A DNA stretch of 64,000 nucleotides from NCBI GenBank assembly GCA_945895265.1, contig CAMDEF010000010.1:27541-91540 (forward strand), written 5' to 3'. Of the stretch, positions 1-7,411 are shown piece after piece. The position numbers were made by a program, and so were the translations under genes. The notes beneath the pieces were generated by a model. It was given only the letters and a program-made list of their open reading frames with translations, ran no database searches and was not told the origin of the DNA. Every line of letters begins with the position of its first letter. Position 1 is the stretch's first letter. Source of the DNA: Bordetella parapertussis. GTDB lineage: Bacteria > Pseudomonadota > Gammaproteobacteria > Burkholderiales > Burkholderiaceae_B.

Positions 1-231
1 ATTAAACGCCTGCAAACCGAAGGTGTATTTGCTGGCGCCACCGAAGTTCTCAAAATTGACGGCCTGCGCGCCGACTACCCTGATGGCTTTGGTTTAGCTC
101 GCGCCTCAAACACCACACCTGTCGTGGTGCTGCGCTTTGAGGGCGACACCCCCGAGGCACTTTCCCGCATTCAAAACGCTTTTCGCAAGCAATTGCTAGC
201 GCTTGCGCCACACGTCACGCTTCCCTTTTAA
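1..231 (+). CDS. Phosphomannomutase/phosphoglucomutase, C-terminal end (partial)
   Basis: The reading frame is open from the first base and ends in TAA at 229-231, so only the last 76 residues are in the window. The segment DGLRADYPDGFGLARAS followed by NTTPVVVLRFEG is typical of domain 4 of the alpha-D-phosphohexomutase superfamily, where the R-A-S-N-T phosphate-binding loop contacts the sugar phosphate. Such enzymes interconvert mannose-6-P/mannose-1-P or glucose-6-P/glucose-1-P and supply nucleotide sugars. It lies directly before pgi, which fits sugar-phosphate metabolism. The catalytic serine domain lies outside the window, so the exact substrate cannot be assigned. Confidence 0.85.
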   Translation: MKRLQTEGVFAGATEVLKIDGLRADYPDGFGLARASNTTPVVVLRFEGDTPEALSRIQNAFRKQLLALAPHVTLPF

Positions 232-253
232 TTTTTTTGCAGCATCTACACTT

Positions 254-1888
254 ATGAGCTCGTTGTCTAAAAGTCCAGCCTGGCTTGCTTTTTCTTCAGC
301 CGTACACACCAGTCCGCTTACGGCAGACAGCTTGCGTATTTTGCCCGCCGTCGATCTTGAAGTAGATCTGAGTACCCAGCGCTACTCTGTGGCGTTTGAA
401 CAAGCCTCGGCCGCGCTGCTCAACCAACAGGGCTTTGAGGCTGCGCGCAAAGGGCTCTTTGCAGGCGAGGCCATTAACTGGACTGAAAAACGTGCTGCTT
501 GGCACACCGCCCTCCGGTCTGAGCACCCACCAGCGGGCGTGGCTAGCGCGATCAAAGCCGAACAAGAACGTTTGGCCAATTTTGTTGACTTGGTGAACGC
601 GCAAAACCTGTATCGCAACGTCGTGCATCTTGGCATTGGCGGCAGCGACTGGGGCCCAAGGCTTGCCGTTGAAGCACTGGCCGGCGTCAGCAGTCGGCGC
701 ACGATCCGTTTTGCTTCGAACGTCGATGCGCACGCCATTACCGGCGCACTCGACGGGCTCGACCCGCTTGATACCTTGGTCATCATCTCATCCAAATCTT
801 TTACTACCACCGAGTCGCTTGCCAATGCGGCGCGTGCCATCGAATGGTTCAAAGCCAACGGCGTCAGCGAGCCACTTGAGCATTTCGTTGCTGTGACAGC
901 TAATCCAGCAGCAGCGCGCGCCTTTGGCATTCGTGACGACCGCATCTTTGAATTTTGGGATTGGGTCGGTGGTCGTTATTCACTGTGGTCTTCAATCGGC
1001 TTACCGATTGCCTTAGGACTTGGCCTCAATGCTCTGAATGACATGCGTCGCGGCGCAACCGAAATGGATGAGCATTTTTTGAATGCACCCATCGCGCGCA
1101 ATGCACCCGTGCAAATGGCCTTAAGTGCCGTGGCCAACTGCAGTGTGCTTGGCTATGCGTCGTTTGCCCTGTGCCCGTACGATGCTCGCTTGCGCCAACT
1201 GGTGCCATGGTTGCAACAGCTCGAAATGGAATCCTTAGGTAAAGCGACTCAACTCGATGGCAGCACGCTGGACGTACCAAGCAGCCCCGCCGTTTGGGGC
1301 ATGCCCGGTACCGACAGTCAACACACGTTTTTTCAGTGGTTACATCAAGATGGCAAAGGCGCACCAGTTGATTTTGTCTTGTGTGCCAAACCCGACCATC
1401 AGCACACCCGTCATCACAGACTGCTGATCGCCAACTGCTTGGCACAGCGTGCCGCGCTGCGCGAGGGTAAGTCTTTTGAGCAAGCGCTTGCAACCGTCAG
1501 TCAAACTGAAAAAGATCCGGTGCTGGCGGCGCAACTTGCTCAGCATCGGGTGCATCCGGGCGGACGCCCTTCGACCCTAATCGTGCTGCCCCTGCTTGAC
1601 GCCAAGCAGCTTGGGTCGCTCTTGGCGCTGTATGAGCACAAGGTCTTCACCGAAGGCATCTTGTGGGGCATCAACCCCTTTGATCAATGGGGTGTAGAGT
1701 TCGGAAAAAGGCTAGCAGCCGATATCGAAAAAAGCCTCGACGCCGAAGACAGCGAGTCAGCTGTCAGCGCTTTTGATCCGTCAACCGCGCACTGGATTCG
1801 CCGTTTAGCAACTAGTGCTGAAGACAGCCATGCCTACGAGCGTCGTCGCGAAGAGCGTATCGCTCGCGGTCAACCACCCGAGGCCTGA
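254..1888 (+). CDS. pgi: Glucose-6-phosphate isomerase
   Basis: Interconverts glucose-6-phosphate and fructose-6-phosphate in the cytoplasm. Both family signatures are visible: DWVGGRYSLWSSIGL near residue 240 and GINPFDQWGVEFGK near residue 480. The SKSFTTTE phosphate-binding loop lies near residue 180. I start at the ATG at 254, giving 544 residues, close to the 549 of the E. coli enzyme. The longer frame from 203 would overlap the preceding mutase by 29 bases and adds residues with no family counterpart. No strong Shine-Dalgarno sequence is visible. It follows the mutase by 22 bases in the same direction, so the two are probably cotranscribed. Betaproteobacteria of this group often lack a full Embden-Meyerhof pathway, so the role may be mainly in gluconeogenesis and sugar-nucleotide supply. 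Confidence 0.96.
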   Translation: MSSLSKSPAWLAFSSAVHTSPLTADSLRILPAVDLEVDLSTQRYSVAFEQASAALLNQQGFEAARKGLFAGEAINWTEKRAAWHTALRSEHPPAGVASAIKAEQERLANFVDLVNAQNLYRNVVHLGIGGSDWGPRLAVEALAGVSSRRTIRFASNVDAHAITGALDGLDPLDTLVIISSKSFTTTESLANAARAIEWFKANGVSEPLEHFVAVTANPAAARAFGIRDDRIFEFWDWVGGRYSLWSSIGLPIALGLGLNALNDMRRGATEMDEHFLNAPIARNAPVQMALSAVANCSVLGYASFALCPYDARLRQLVPWLQQLEMESLGKATQLDGSTLDVPSSPAVWGMPGTDSQHTFFQWLHQDGKGAPVDFVLCAKPDHQHTRHHRLLIANCLAQRAALREGKSFEQALATVSQTEKDPVLAAQLAQHRVHPGGRPSTLIVLPLLDAKQLGSLLALYEHKVFTEGILWGINPFDQWGVEFGKRLAADIEKSLDAEDSESAVSAFDPSTAHWIRRLATSAEDSHAYERRREERIARGQPPEA

Positions 1889-1896
1889 GGCGCAAC

Positions 1897-2016
1897 CTAA
1901 GACGTTATCGACTTAGCCCAAGACGCAAGATACTAAGACTCTGTCGACTTAGCGCAACACCCAAGAGACTAGGTCGTGCGCTAAGACGCTCGCGACCTAG
2001 CGCAAAACTGAAGATA
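1897..2016. repeat. Three imperfect 36-bp units, each with an inverted repeat
   Basis: Units at 1897-1932, 1933-1968 and 1981-2016 each start CTAAGAC and carry a downstream CTTAG or CCTAG, so each can form a small hairpin. A 12-base insert at 1969-1980 separates units two and three and allows a longer stem between CTAGGTCG (1969-1976) and CGACCTAG (1993-2000). The array sits between the convergent pgi and epimerase genes. Its third unit contains the epimerase stop codon and encodes its last residues. It could act as a bidirectional terminator or mRNA-end stabiliser; no poly-T tract is present. Confidence 0.7.
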
Positions 2017-3033
2017 CCAAGGCATAGCAGCTTGCAGGCCTTGGAGGATTGTGTGGGTCGGTTGATAGCCAAGCAAACGCTGCGCCTTCGAGATATCGGC
2101 CTGCGAATGCCGTACGTCACCCGCTCTAAAATCCCGATAATTTGGCGCTAACGAATAAGACACTGCGTTCTCGGCAAGCGTTGACACTAGGTGTTTGTGT
2201 AGGTCGTTCAAACTTGTGCGTGCGTTGACAGCGACGTTATAGACCTGATTAGTGCCCTCAGCGCCAGCCATTGCTGCCAAAATATTCGCTTGCACCGCGT
2301 TATCCACAAAACAAAAATCGCGACTCGTTTCGCCGTCGCCGTTCACCGACACCACCTCACCACCGAGCATTGCTGCTATCCACTTTGGGATCACCGCAGC
2401 GTAGGCACCCTCTGGGTCTTGTCGTTTACCGAAAACATTAAAGTAACGCAGACCAATCGTTTTAAAGCCGTAAGAGCGTGCAAAGACGTCTGCATACAAC
2501 TCGTTGACGTACTTTGTGACGGCATAAGGCGATAGCGGCTTACCAATCTGGTCTTCAACTTTTGGCAAAGCAGGATGATCGCCATAGGTAGAGCTTGAGG
2601 CCGCGTAAACAAAAGACTGCACCTTGGCATCGCGCGCGGCCACCAACATGTTCAAAAAACCAGAGATGTTGACGTCATTGGTGGTGACTGGGTCGGCGAG
2701 CGAGCGTGGTACCGACCCAAGGGCTGCCTGATGCAACACATACTCTGCCCCCTCAACCGCTTGAGCACAGGTTGAAGCTTCGCGAATATCGCCTTGTATA
2801 AACCGAAAATTTGACCATTGCTTGGCGCTAACGCTTGCCCGCACTTCGTCAAGGTTATGTTGATAGCCCGTCGCAAAATTATCAAGTCCGACCACACGCT
2901 GATCGAGCTTGAGCAAGGCTTCAAGCAGATTCGACCCAATGAAACCTGCGCACCCTGTGACCAACCAATTGCGTGGGGCGGCGCGCAATTGTTGTTGAAC
3001 TTGCTGGTAGCGCATGCCAGGTACCTGTGTCAT
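1981..3033 (-). CDS. UDP-N-acetylglucosamine 4-epimerase, TviC/WbpP type (SDR family)
   Basis: A 350-residue extended short-chain dehydrogenase that interconverts UDP-GlcNAc and UDP-GalNAc (or their uronic acids) in the cytoplasm. Visible motifs are the NAD-binding [10 protein letters not shown] near residue 30, the SSSTYG active-site segment and the YAVTK catalytic Tyr/Lys pair. A long N-terminal lead before the Rossmann fold is typical of TviC/WbpP rather than GalE. The start ATG at 3033 overlaps the stop of the upstream UDP-GlcNAc dehydrogenase (ATGA), so the two are translationally coupled. Together they would give UDP-GalNAcA for capsule or O-antigen. The final residues (FCARSRAS) fall in the 36-bp repeat array. 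The sugar specificity is inferred from the family and the pairing. Confidence 0.88.
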   Translation of the reverse strand: MTQVPGMRYQQVQQQLRAAPRNWLVTGCAGFIGSNLLEALLKLDQRVVGLDNFATGYQHNLDEVRASVSAKQWSNFRFIQGDIREASTCAQAVEGAEYVLHQAALGSVPRSLADPVTTNDVNISGFLNMLVAARDAKVQSFVYAASSSTYGDHPALPKVEDQIGKPLSPYAVTKYVNELYADVFARSYGFKTIGLRYFNVFGKRQDPEGAYAAVIPKWIAAMLGGEVVSVNGDGETSRDFCFVDNAVQANILAAMAGAEGTNQVYNVAVNARTSLNDLHKHLVSTLAENAVSYSLAPNYRDFRAGDVRHSQADISKAQRLLGYQPTHTILQGLQAAMPWYLQFCARSRAS

Positions 3034-4304
3034 AAGCGCAAATCTGACTGATCAGCCGGCAAAATATATTTCAAGTCATACAGCACGTGCTCGGGCTTAC
3101 CTAAGGACCGAATCGCTGACGCACCCATCTCGATAAACTGCCGATGCGCCACCGCAACAATGATCGCATCGTAACGACCGGCTTGTAATGTTTGCACGGG
3201 CGCGAAACCGTATTCATGCTGAGCCTCTTGCGCCGACACCCACGGGTCGTACACGTCTACCTCAACGTTGTACTCGTGAAGCTCTTTGACGATATCCACT
3301 ACACGGGTATTGCGCAGGTCGGGGCAGTTCTCTTTAAACGCGAGGCCCATCACCAACACGCGCGCACCTTGTACATGGATACGCTGGCGCGTCATTAACT
3401 TAACGAGTTGAGAGACCACGTAGCTGCCCATACCGTCGTTTAAGCGACGCCCAGCCAAAATGATTTCGGGGTGATAGCCAATCGATTGTGCTTTATATGT
3501 GAGGTAATACGGATCGACACCAATGCAATGACCGCCCACTAAACCTGGACGGAAGGGTAGAAAATTCCATTTTGTTCCGGCGGCTTGTAAGACGGCTTCG
3601 GTATCGATGCCAAGCTTATTAAAGATCAACGCCAGTTCGTTGATCAACGCGATGTTGACATCACGCTGCGTGTTTTCAATCACCTTGGCCGCTTCTGCCA
3701 CTCGAATACTTGGCGCACAATGTGTGCCCGCGACAATGATCTCGCGGTAGATTTGATCAACCAGTGCCGCGATCTCGGGCGTCGAACCCGACGTGACTTT
3801 TTTAATCGTACTGACGCGGTGCTCTTTATCGCCGGGGTTGATGCGCTCTGGGCTGTAGCCGGCAAAGAAGTCTTTGTTAAAGACTAAGCCCGAGACCCGC
3901 TCAAGAACCGGCACGCAATCTTCTTCGGTGGCGCCGGGGTAGACCGTCGACTCATAGATGACGATGTCACCTTTTTTAAGCACGGCACCAATGGTTTCGC
4001 TAGCTTTAATCAGGGGGGTAAGATCCGGACGCTTATATTCATCAATCGGAGTGGGCACTGTCACGATAAAAACATTTGCGGCGCTTAGCTCAGCGCGGTC
4101 TGCCGTACAGCGCAGGCCTTTGGCGCTGGCAAGCTCGGCATCATCGACTTCAAGCGTGTGGTCGTGGCCCTGCTGCAGGGCCTGTATGCGGGCCGGATTA
4201 ATGTCAAAGCCAAGCACTGACCTTTTTTTGGCGAACTCGACTGCGAGAGGTAATCCCACATAGCCCAGCCCGATCACCGCAAGTTTGACGTCCTGAATGA
4301 GCAA
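3030..4304 (-). CDS. UDP-N-acetylglucosamine 6-dehydrogenase, TviB/WbpO type
   Basis: Oxidises UDP-GlcNAc to UDP-GlcNAcA using two NAD+. The N-terminal Rossmann motif is [16 protein letters not shown]. The central dimerisation domain contains the [13 protein letters not shown] helix (here [11 protein letters not shown]), and the catalytic cysteine loop is [16 protein letters not shown]. The C-terminal UDP-binding domain includes [14 protein letters not shown] prefer the TTG at 4304 (424 residues) because GGAG lies six bases upstream and the next residues lead straight into the Rossmann strand. A GTG seven codons earlier (4325) has no ribosome site. The gene precedes the epimerase with a 4-base overlap. 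No glycosyltransferases are nearby, so the polysaccharide locus lies elsewhere. Confidence 0.9.
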   Translation of the reverse strand: MLIQDVKLAVIGLGYVGLPLAVEFAKKRSVLGFDINPARIQALQQGHDHTLEVDDAELASAKGLRCTADRAELSAANVFIVTVPTPIDEYKRPDLTPLIKASETIGAVLKKGDIVIYESTVYPGATEEDCVPVLERVSGLVFNKDFFAGYSPERINPGDKEHRVSTIKKVTSGSTPEIAALVDQIYREIIVAGTHCAPSIRVAEAAKVIENTQRDVNIALINELALIFNKLGIDTEAVLQAAGTKWNFLPFRPGLVGGHCIGVDPYYLTYKAQSIGYHPEIILAGRRLNDGMGSYVVSQLVKLMTRQRIHVQGARVLVMGLAFKENCPDLRNTRVVDIVKELHEYNVEVDVYDPWVSAQEAQHEYGFAPVQTLQAGRYDAIIVAVAHRQFIEMGASAIRSLGKPEHVLYDLKYILPADQSDLRL

Positions 4305-4527
4305 AATATTCTCCGCAATACCCACAGGCGCTCGAGCCAGCCGGTTCTTATCTTATTTAATGCATCAGTTTGATTTTAAAGGCTACAGCGAAACATTGTT
4401 GCCAAGCACCTGACGTAAACCACCAATGCAAGCCTCATCGTCACGATGCGGGGCTAGAGGTTGCGTTAAAGTCACTAGCCGACTACACGTTGAAACAGCT
4501 TGAAGGGCGGCAACATTTGCGTTTGAC

Positions 4528-4561
4528 AAAAAAAGAGGCCAAGACCTTGCGGTCTTGGCCT
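4528..4561 (-). terminator. Intrinsic terminator of the small RNA candidate
   Basis: Read on the minus strand, an 11-bp perfect stem (AGGCCAAGACC with GGTCTTGGCCT) closes on a GCAA tetraloop, followed after two bases by seven T residues (4528-4534). This is a textbook Rho-independent terminator and has no T tract on the plus strand. Confidence 0.9.
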
Positions 4562-4725
4562 AAATCCACCAAAGGAGGAGGGTGGAGGAGACAATCGTGG
4601 CAAATTGAGGAGTAAGTTTCAGCGTTTTACTATCGACTAGCGCTTGACTCGCTCTGCTTGCTTTGTCTGACCGTTATCCTAGATAACGACTTCTTCAGTC
4701 AAAACACTTATGACTCAACTTCCAT
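4528..4725 (-). ncRNA. Candidate trans-acting small RNA (about 198 nt) with anti-Shine-Dalgarno motifs
   Basis: The segment has a near-consensus sigma-70 promoter (-35 at 4755-4760, 17-base spacer, -10 at 4732-4737), a predicted start at A4725 and an intrinsic terminator ending near 4528. It contains no reading frame longer than a few codons on this strand. The transcript would carry a 7-bp hairpin (4672-4688). Near its 3' end are three C/U-rich runs complementary to ribosome-binding sites: CTCCTC at 4607-4612 and CTCCTCC at 4584-4590 and 4574-4580. Unpaired C/U-rich loops of this type are how several alphaproteobacterial small RNAs bind mRNA starts. Function and targets here are inferred; I recognise no named family. 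Confidence 0.6.
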
Positions 4726-4731
4726 AAACAA

Positions 4732-4760
4732 ATATTAGTCTATTTTTTTGTGCAATGCAA
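4732..4760 (-). promoter_or_regulatory. Strong sigma-70 promoter for the small RNA candidate
   Basis: TTGCAT, a 17-base spacer and TAATAT occur in order on the minus strand: -35 at 4755-4760 and -10 at 4732-4737. Upstream (4761-4800) is strongly A/T-rich and includes the 14-base palindrome at 4780-4793, which could act as an UP element or operator. Confidence 0.75.
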
Positions 4761-4819
4761 GAAAATCCATCAAAACAAGAATAAATATTTATTTTGTTGT
4801 TTTTGTGCATCGCAACAAG
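4748..4819. promoter_or_regulatory. Pair of TTTGTGCA-nn-GCAA operator-like sites
   Basis: TTTGTGCA followed by two bases and GCAA occurs twice in the same orientation, starting at about 4748 and at 4802. The first copy overlaps the -35 box of the small RNA promoter. The second copy runs to within a few bases of the coq7 stop. The TGCNNGCA core resembles sites bound by PhaR-type repressors in front of phasin genes, but no phasin is present. Repressor control is an inference. Confidence 0.4.
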
Positions 4820-4829
4820 ATTTTGTTGT

Positions 4830-5516
4830 TTAGAGGCGATACGCCGTCGCCGTCATCAATTTAGACATTAATCGCATCACACCGCGCACAGGCGCAGGCA
4901 TCCCTACCGCCCCTGCTCGTTCGGCCGTCACGCGGTGGCCGATCTCGTCTTGTTTCATTTGCTCGACGATTTTTCGTGAGCGGGTGTCACCTGCTGGCAA
5001 ACGCTGCAGGTGATCCTCAAGATGCGCCTCAACCTGACGCTCGGTTTCGGCCATAAATCCCAAATTACGCGCCACACCGGCCCTGGCTGCCAAGACCCCC
5101 AAGGTAAATGAGCCGGCATACCAAAGCGGGTTCAACACGCTGGGCCGACTGTCTAGCTCGCGCAACCGTTGTTGACACCAAGCCAGGTGATCAATCTCGT
5201 CGGCCGCCGCACGATAAAAAAGTGCCGCGCTCGAAGGGTCTTTGCTTGCGGCAGCCTGCCCGCGGTACAGCGCCTGCGCACAAACCTCACCAACATGATT
5301 GACGCGCATTAAGCCGGCTGAGTGTGTTGTCTCTGCTGCAGTTAACTCTGGCGCAACGTCGGGCTTGGCCGCCCCAGCCGGATTGGGCCGAGCCGCCGCA
5401 GCCTGCCCCGCCAACACCTGCAGAGCCACATCAACTTCGGCGATAAAGGGATCGAGCCAATGTTGGCGACGAGTGAAGTGCGATGATCCAACTGAAACCG
5501 CTTGGGGGGCTGCCAT
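4830..5516 (-). CDS. coq7: Demethoxyubiquinone hydroxylase Coq7
   Basis: Adds the last hydroxyl group to the ubiquinone ring (2-polyprenyl-3-methyl-6-methoxybenzoquinone to the 5-hydroxy form). The 228-residue protein is a di-iron carboxylate enzyme. Ligand motifs are visible in order: NHVGEVCAQ (Glu after the first helix), DEIDHL (E-x-x-H), EAHLEDHL and DEIGH (second E-x-x-H). The N-terminal 60 residues are a less conserved Ala/Pro-rich lead, common in betaproteobacterial homologues. The start ATG at 5516 has AAGG six bases upstream. It is alone on its strand, upstream of the small RNA candidate. Confidence 0.95.
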   Translation of the reverse strand: MAAPQAVSVGSSHFTRRQHWLDPFIAEVDVALQVLAGQAAAARPNPAGAAKPDVAPELTAAETTHSAGLMRVNHVGEVCAQALYRGQAAASKDPSSAALFYRAAADEIDHLAWCQQRLRELDSRPSVLNPLWYAGSFTLGVLAARAGVARNLGFMAETERQVEAHLEDHLQRLPAGDTRSRKIVEQMKQDEIGHRVTAERAGAVGMPAPVRGVMRLMSKLMTATAYRL

Positions 5517-5605
5517 ACATAACCTTAAGGTGAAACCTGCCTCGACCTGACGCGAGAGAGCTTTGACTTCAATTTTAAGCTCTAGCCAAGATTTTGCTTA
5601 AAACT

Positions 5606-5616
5606 TGATTATCATT
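5606..5616. promoter_or_regulatory. Possible Fur-like half site between coq7 and the OsmC gene
   Basis: AATGATAATCA (minus strand) matches the central 11 bases of the 19-base Fur consensus, but the outer arms match poorly. It lies 26 bases before the OsmC-family start. Iron control is only a suggestion. Confidence 0.25.
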
Positions 5617-5641
5617 CTGACTTAACTATTAAGGATTGGAC

Positions 5642-6088
5642 ATGGAAGTCAAAATCGATTGGGGTGGTCCCGACGGCATGCTGTTCGTCGCGCAAACCGG
5701 AACGGGGCATATTGCAGCCATGGATGGCGCACCCGACGGCGGCGGCCACAACCTAGCCCCGCGTCCAATGGAACTACTTCTTGTGGGAACGGGCGGTTGC
5801 ACGGCCTATGACGTAGTACTAATTCTCAAGCGCGGGCGTCATGCCATCGTTGGTTGCTCGGTCAAGTTGATTGCAGAGCGCGCCGACGTTGACCCAAAAG
5901 TATTCACCAAAATTCACTTCGTCTTTACGGTCACAGGGCGCAACTTGCCTCGCGCGGCGGTCGAGCGCGCCATTGCACTCTCGCACGAAAAATACTGCTC
6001 GGCCTCGGCCATGCTCGCGCATACCGCCGCGATCACCTGGGCCGCTGAGATTGTCGATACCGGCGGCAGCGCCACCGAGACAGCCTAA
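5642..6088 (+). CDS. OsmC family protein (peroxide-reductase fold)
   Basis: A 148-residue protein of the OsmC/Ohr superfamily. These small dimeric cytoplasmic enzymes reduce organic hydroperoxides with two cysteines. Both are present: TGGCTAYDV near residue 58 and KYCSASAM near residue 122, in the spacing used by the family. It most resembles the YhfA-like subgroup rather than Ohr itself, so a housekeeping thiol role is as likely as peroxide defence. The ATG at 5642 is chosen because AAGGA lies six bases upstream; a TTG two codons earlier overlaps that site. The gene is followed 17 bases later by thyA. Confidence 0.88.
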   Translation: MEVKIDWGGPDGMLFVAQTGTGHIAAMDGAPDGGGHNLAPRPMELLLVGTGGCTAYDVVLILKRGRHAIVGCSVKLIAERADVDPKVFTKIHFVFTVTGRNLPRAAVERAIALSHEKYCSASAMLAHTAAITWAAEIVDTGGSATETA

Positions 6089-6105
6089 ACACAGGATTCA
6101 TGTAC

Positions 6106-6900
6106 ATGAACCAATACGAAACCTTTATGCGGCATGTCTACACGACGGGCGCAAACAAAACCGATCGAACCGGCACCGGCACACGCTCAGTGTTTGGCTA
6201 TCAAATGCGGTTTGATCTGGCAAAAGGGTTTCCGTTGGTCACAACAAAAAAGCTGCATACCCGTAGCATTTTTGTTGAGCTCTTATGGTTTTTGCGGGGT
6301 GACTCAAACGTCAAATGGTTACAAGACAATGGCTGCAGCATTTGGGACGAGTGGGCCAGGCCCGACGGTGACTTGGGGCCCGTCTATGGGGTGCAATGGC
6401 GCTCGTGGCCGACCCCTGATGGTCAGCACATTGACCAGATCAGTCAGGTACTTGAGCAAATTCGCAACACCCCCGATTCACGCCGTCTGATTGTGTCAGC
6501 CTGGAACGTCGGCGAAATCAAAAATATGGCCTTACCACCTTGCCATGCCTTCTTTCAGTTTTACATCGCACAGGGCAAGCTGTCTTGCCAGTTGTATCAG
6601 CGAAGCGCTGATATCTTTTTAGGGGTGCCCTTCAACATCGCCAGTTACGCGCTGTTGACGCATATGGTGGCACAGCAGTGCAACCTTGAGGTCGGTGATT
6701 TTGTCTGGACCGGCGGCGATTGCCATATTTACAGCAATCACTTCGAACAGGTTGAATTACAACTCTCACGCGCGCCCAACCCTTACCCATCACTTGTCTT
6801 GCAACGCAAGCCAGACTCTTTATTCGACTACCGCTACGAAGACTTTATCATCGAGAATTACGAGCACCATCCACACATCAAAGCACCCGTTGCCGTTTGA
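6106..6900 (+). CDS. thyA: Thymidylate synthase
   Basis: Methylates dUMP to dTMP with methylene-tetrahydrofolate. The 264-residue length from the ATG at 6106 equals that of E. coli ThyA, and the N-terminus (MNQYETFM... DRTGTGT) aligns with it. An ATG two codons earlier at 6100 is the alternative. The catalytic cysteine is in [11 protein letters not shown] near residue 146, and the [13 protein letters not shown] and DCHIYSNH substrate-binding segments are intact. Dihydrofolate reductase follows 22 bases downstream, the usual pairing because ThyA oxidises folate that FolA then reduces. Confidence 0.98.
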   Translation: MNQYETFMRHVYTTGANKTDRTGTGTRSVFGYQMRFDLAKGFPLVTTKKLHTRSIFVELLWFLRGDSNVKWLQDNGCSIWDEWARPDGDLGPVYGVQWRSWPTPDGQHIDQISQVLEQIRNTPDSRRLIVSAWNVGEIKNMALPPCHAFFQFYIAQGKLSCQLYQRSADIFLGVPFNIASYALLTHMVAQQCNLEVGDFVWTGGDCHIYSNHFEQVELQLSRAPNPYPSLVLQRKPDSLFDYRYEDFIIENYEHHPHIKAPVAV

Positions 6901-6922
6901 TTTCGTTAAAGAGAGTTGGCTG

Positions 6923-7408
6923 ATGCAGCTGAATTTAATTGTTGCCTACGCCCGCAACCGCACGATCGGGAGAGATAACACTTTGCCCTGGAGGCTGCCC
7001 AGTGATTTAGCGCACTTTAAGCGTACGACTCTCGGGTGCCCCATCGTGATGGGCCGCAAAACATGGGACTCACTAGGGAGGCCATTGCCCGGGCGACGCA
7101 ATATCGTGATCACACGCGACGCGAGCAAGACATTTACCGGCGCAGAGGCCTTCACGAGTTTGTCTGAGGCACTCGAAGCCGTCAAAGATGCCAAGCAGGT
7201 ATTTGTCATCGGCGGTGCGCAAATTTACCGAGAAGCGCTGCCGCTGGCGCACCGCGTCGTCGCGACTGAAATACAGGCCGATATTGAGGGCGATGCAATG
7301 TTTGATCCACTCGACAAAGCAGTGTGGCACGAAACCTCTCGTCAGCCTCAACCCGCAGAAAACGGGCTTGCTTACGATCTGGTCGAGTACCATCGCCCTA
7401 AAGGCTAA
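6923..7408 (+). CDS. folA: Dihydrofolate reductase
   Basis: Reduces dihydrofolate to tetrahydrofolate with NADPH. The 161-residue protein has the family order: LIVAYARNRTIG, DNTLPWRLPSDLAHFK (with the catalytic acidic residue in LPSDL), GRKTWDSLGRPLPGR and FVIGGAQIY. The reading frame extends upstream into thyA, but the ATG at 6923 lies where other FolA proteins begin. It is translated from the same message as thyA and sits three bases before the DUF945 gene, so the three genes probably form an operon. Confidence 0.97.
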   Translation: MQLNLIVAYARNRTIGRDNTLPWRLPSDLAHFKRTTLGCPIVMGRKTWDSLGRPLPGRRNIVITRDASKTFTGAEAFTSLSEALEAVKDAKQVFVIGGAQIYREALPLAHRVVATEIQADIEGDAMFDPLDKAVWHETSRQPQPAENGLAYDLVEYHRPKG

Positions 7409-7411
7409 GTC

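Noticed and set aside
382..945. Long antisense frames within pgi, gcvP, htpG and ffh
   Set aside because: They mirror the codon structure of the real genes, lack ribosome sites and match no family.
1897..2016. Could the 36-bp repeats be a CRISPR array?
   Set aside because: Units are imperfect and adjoining, with no regular spacers, and no cas genes are near.
4370..4615. An 81-codon plus-strand frame across the small RNA region
   Set aside because: It runs antisense to the terminator and C/U-rich motifs, lacks a ribosome site and shows no family resemblance.
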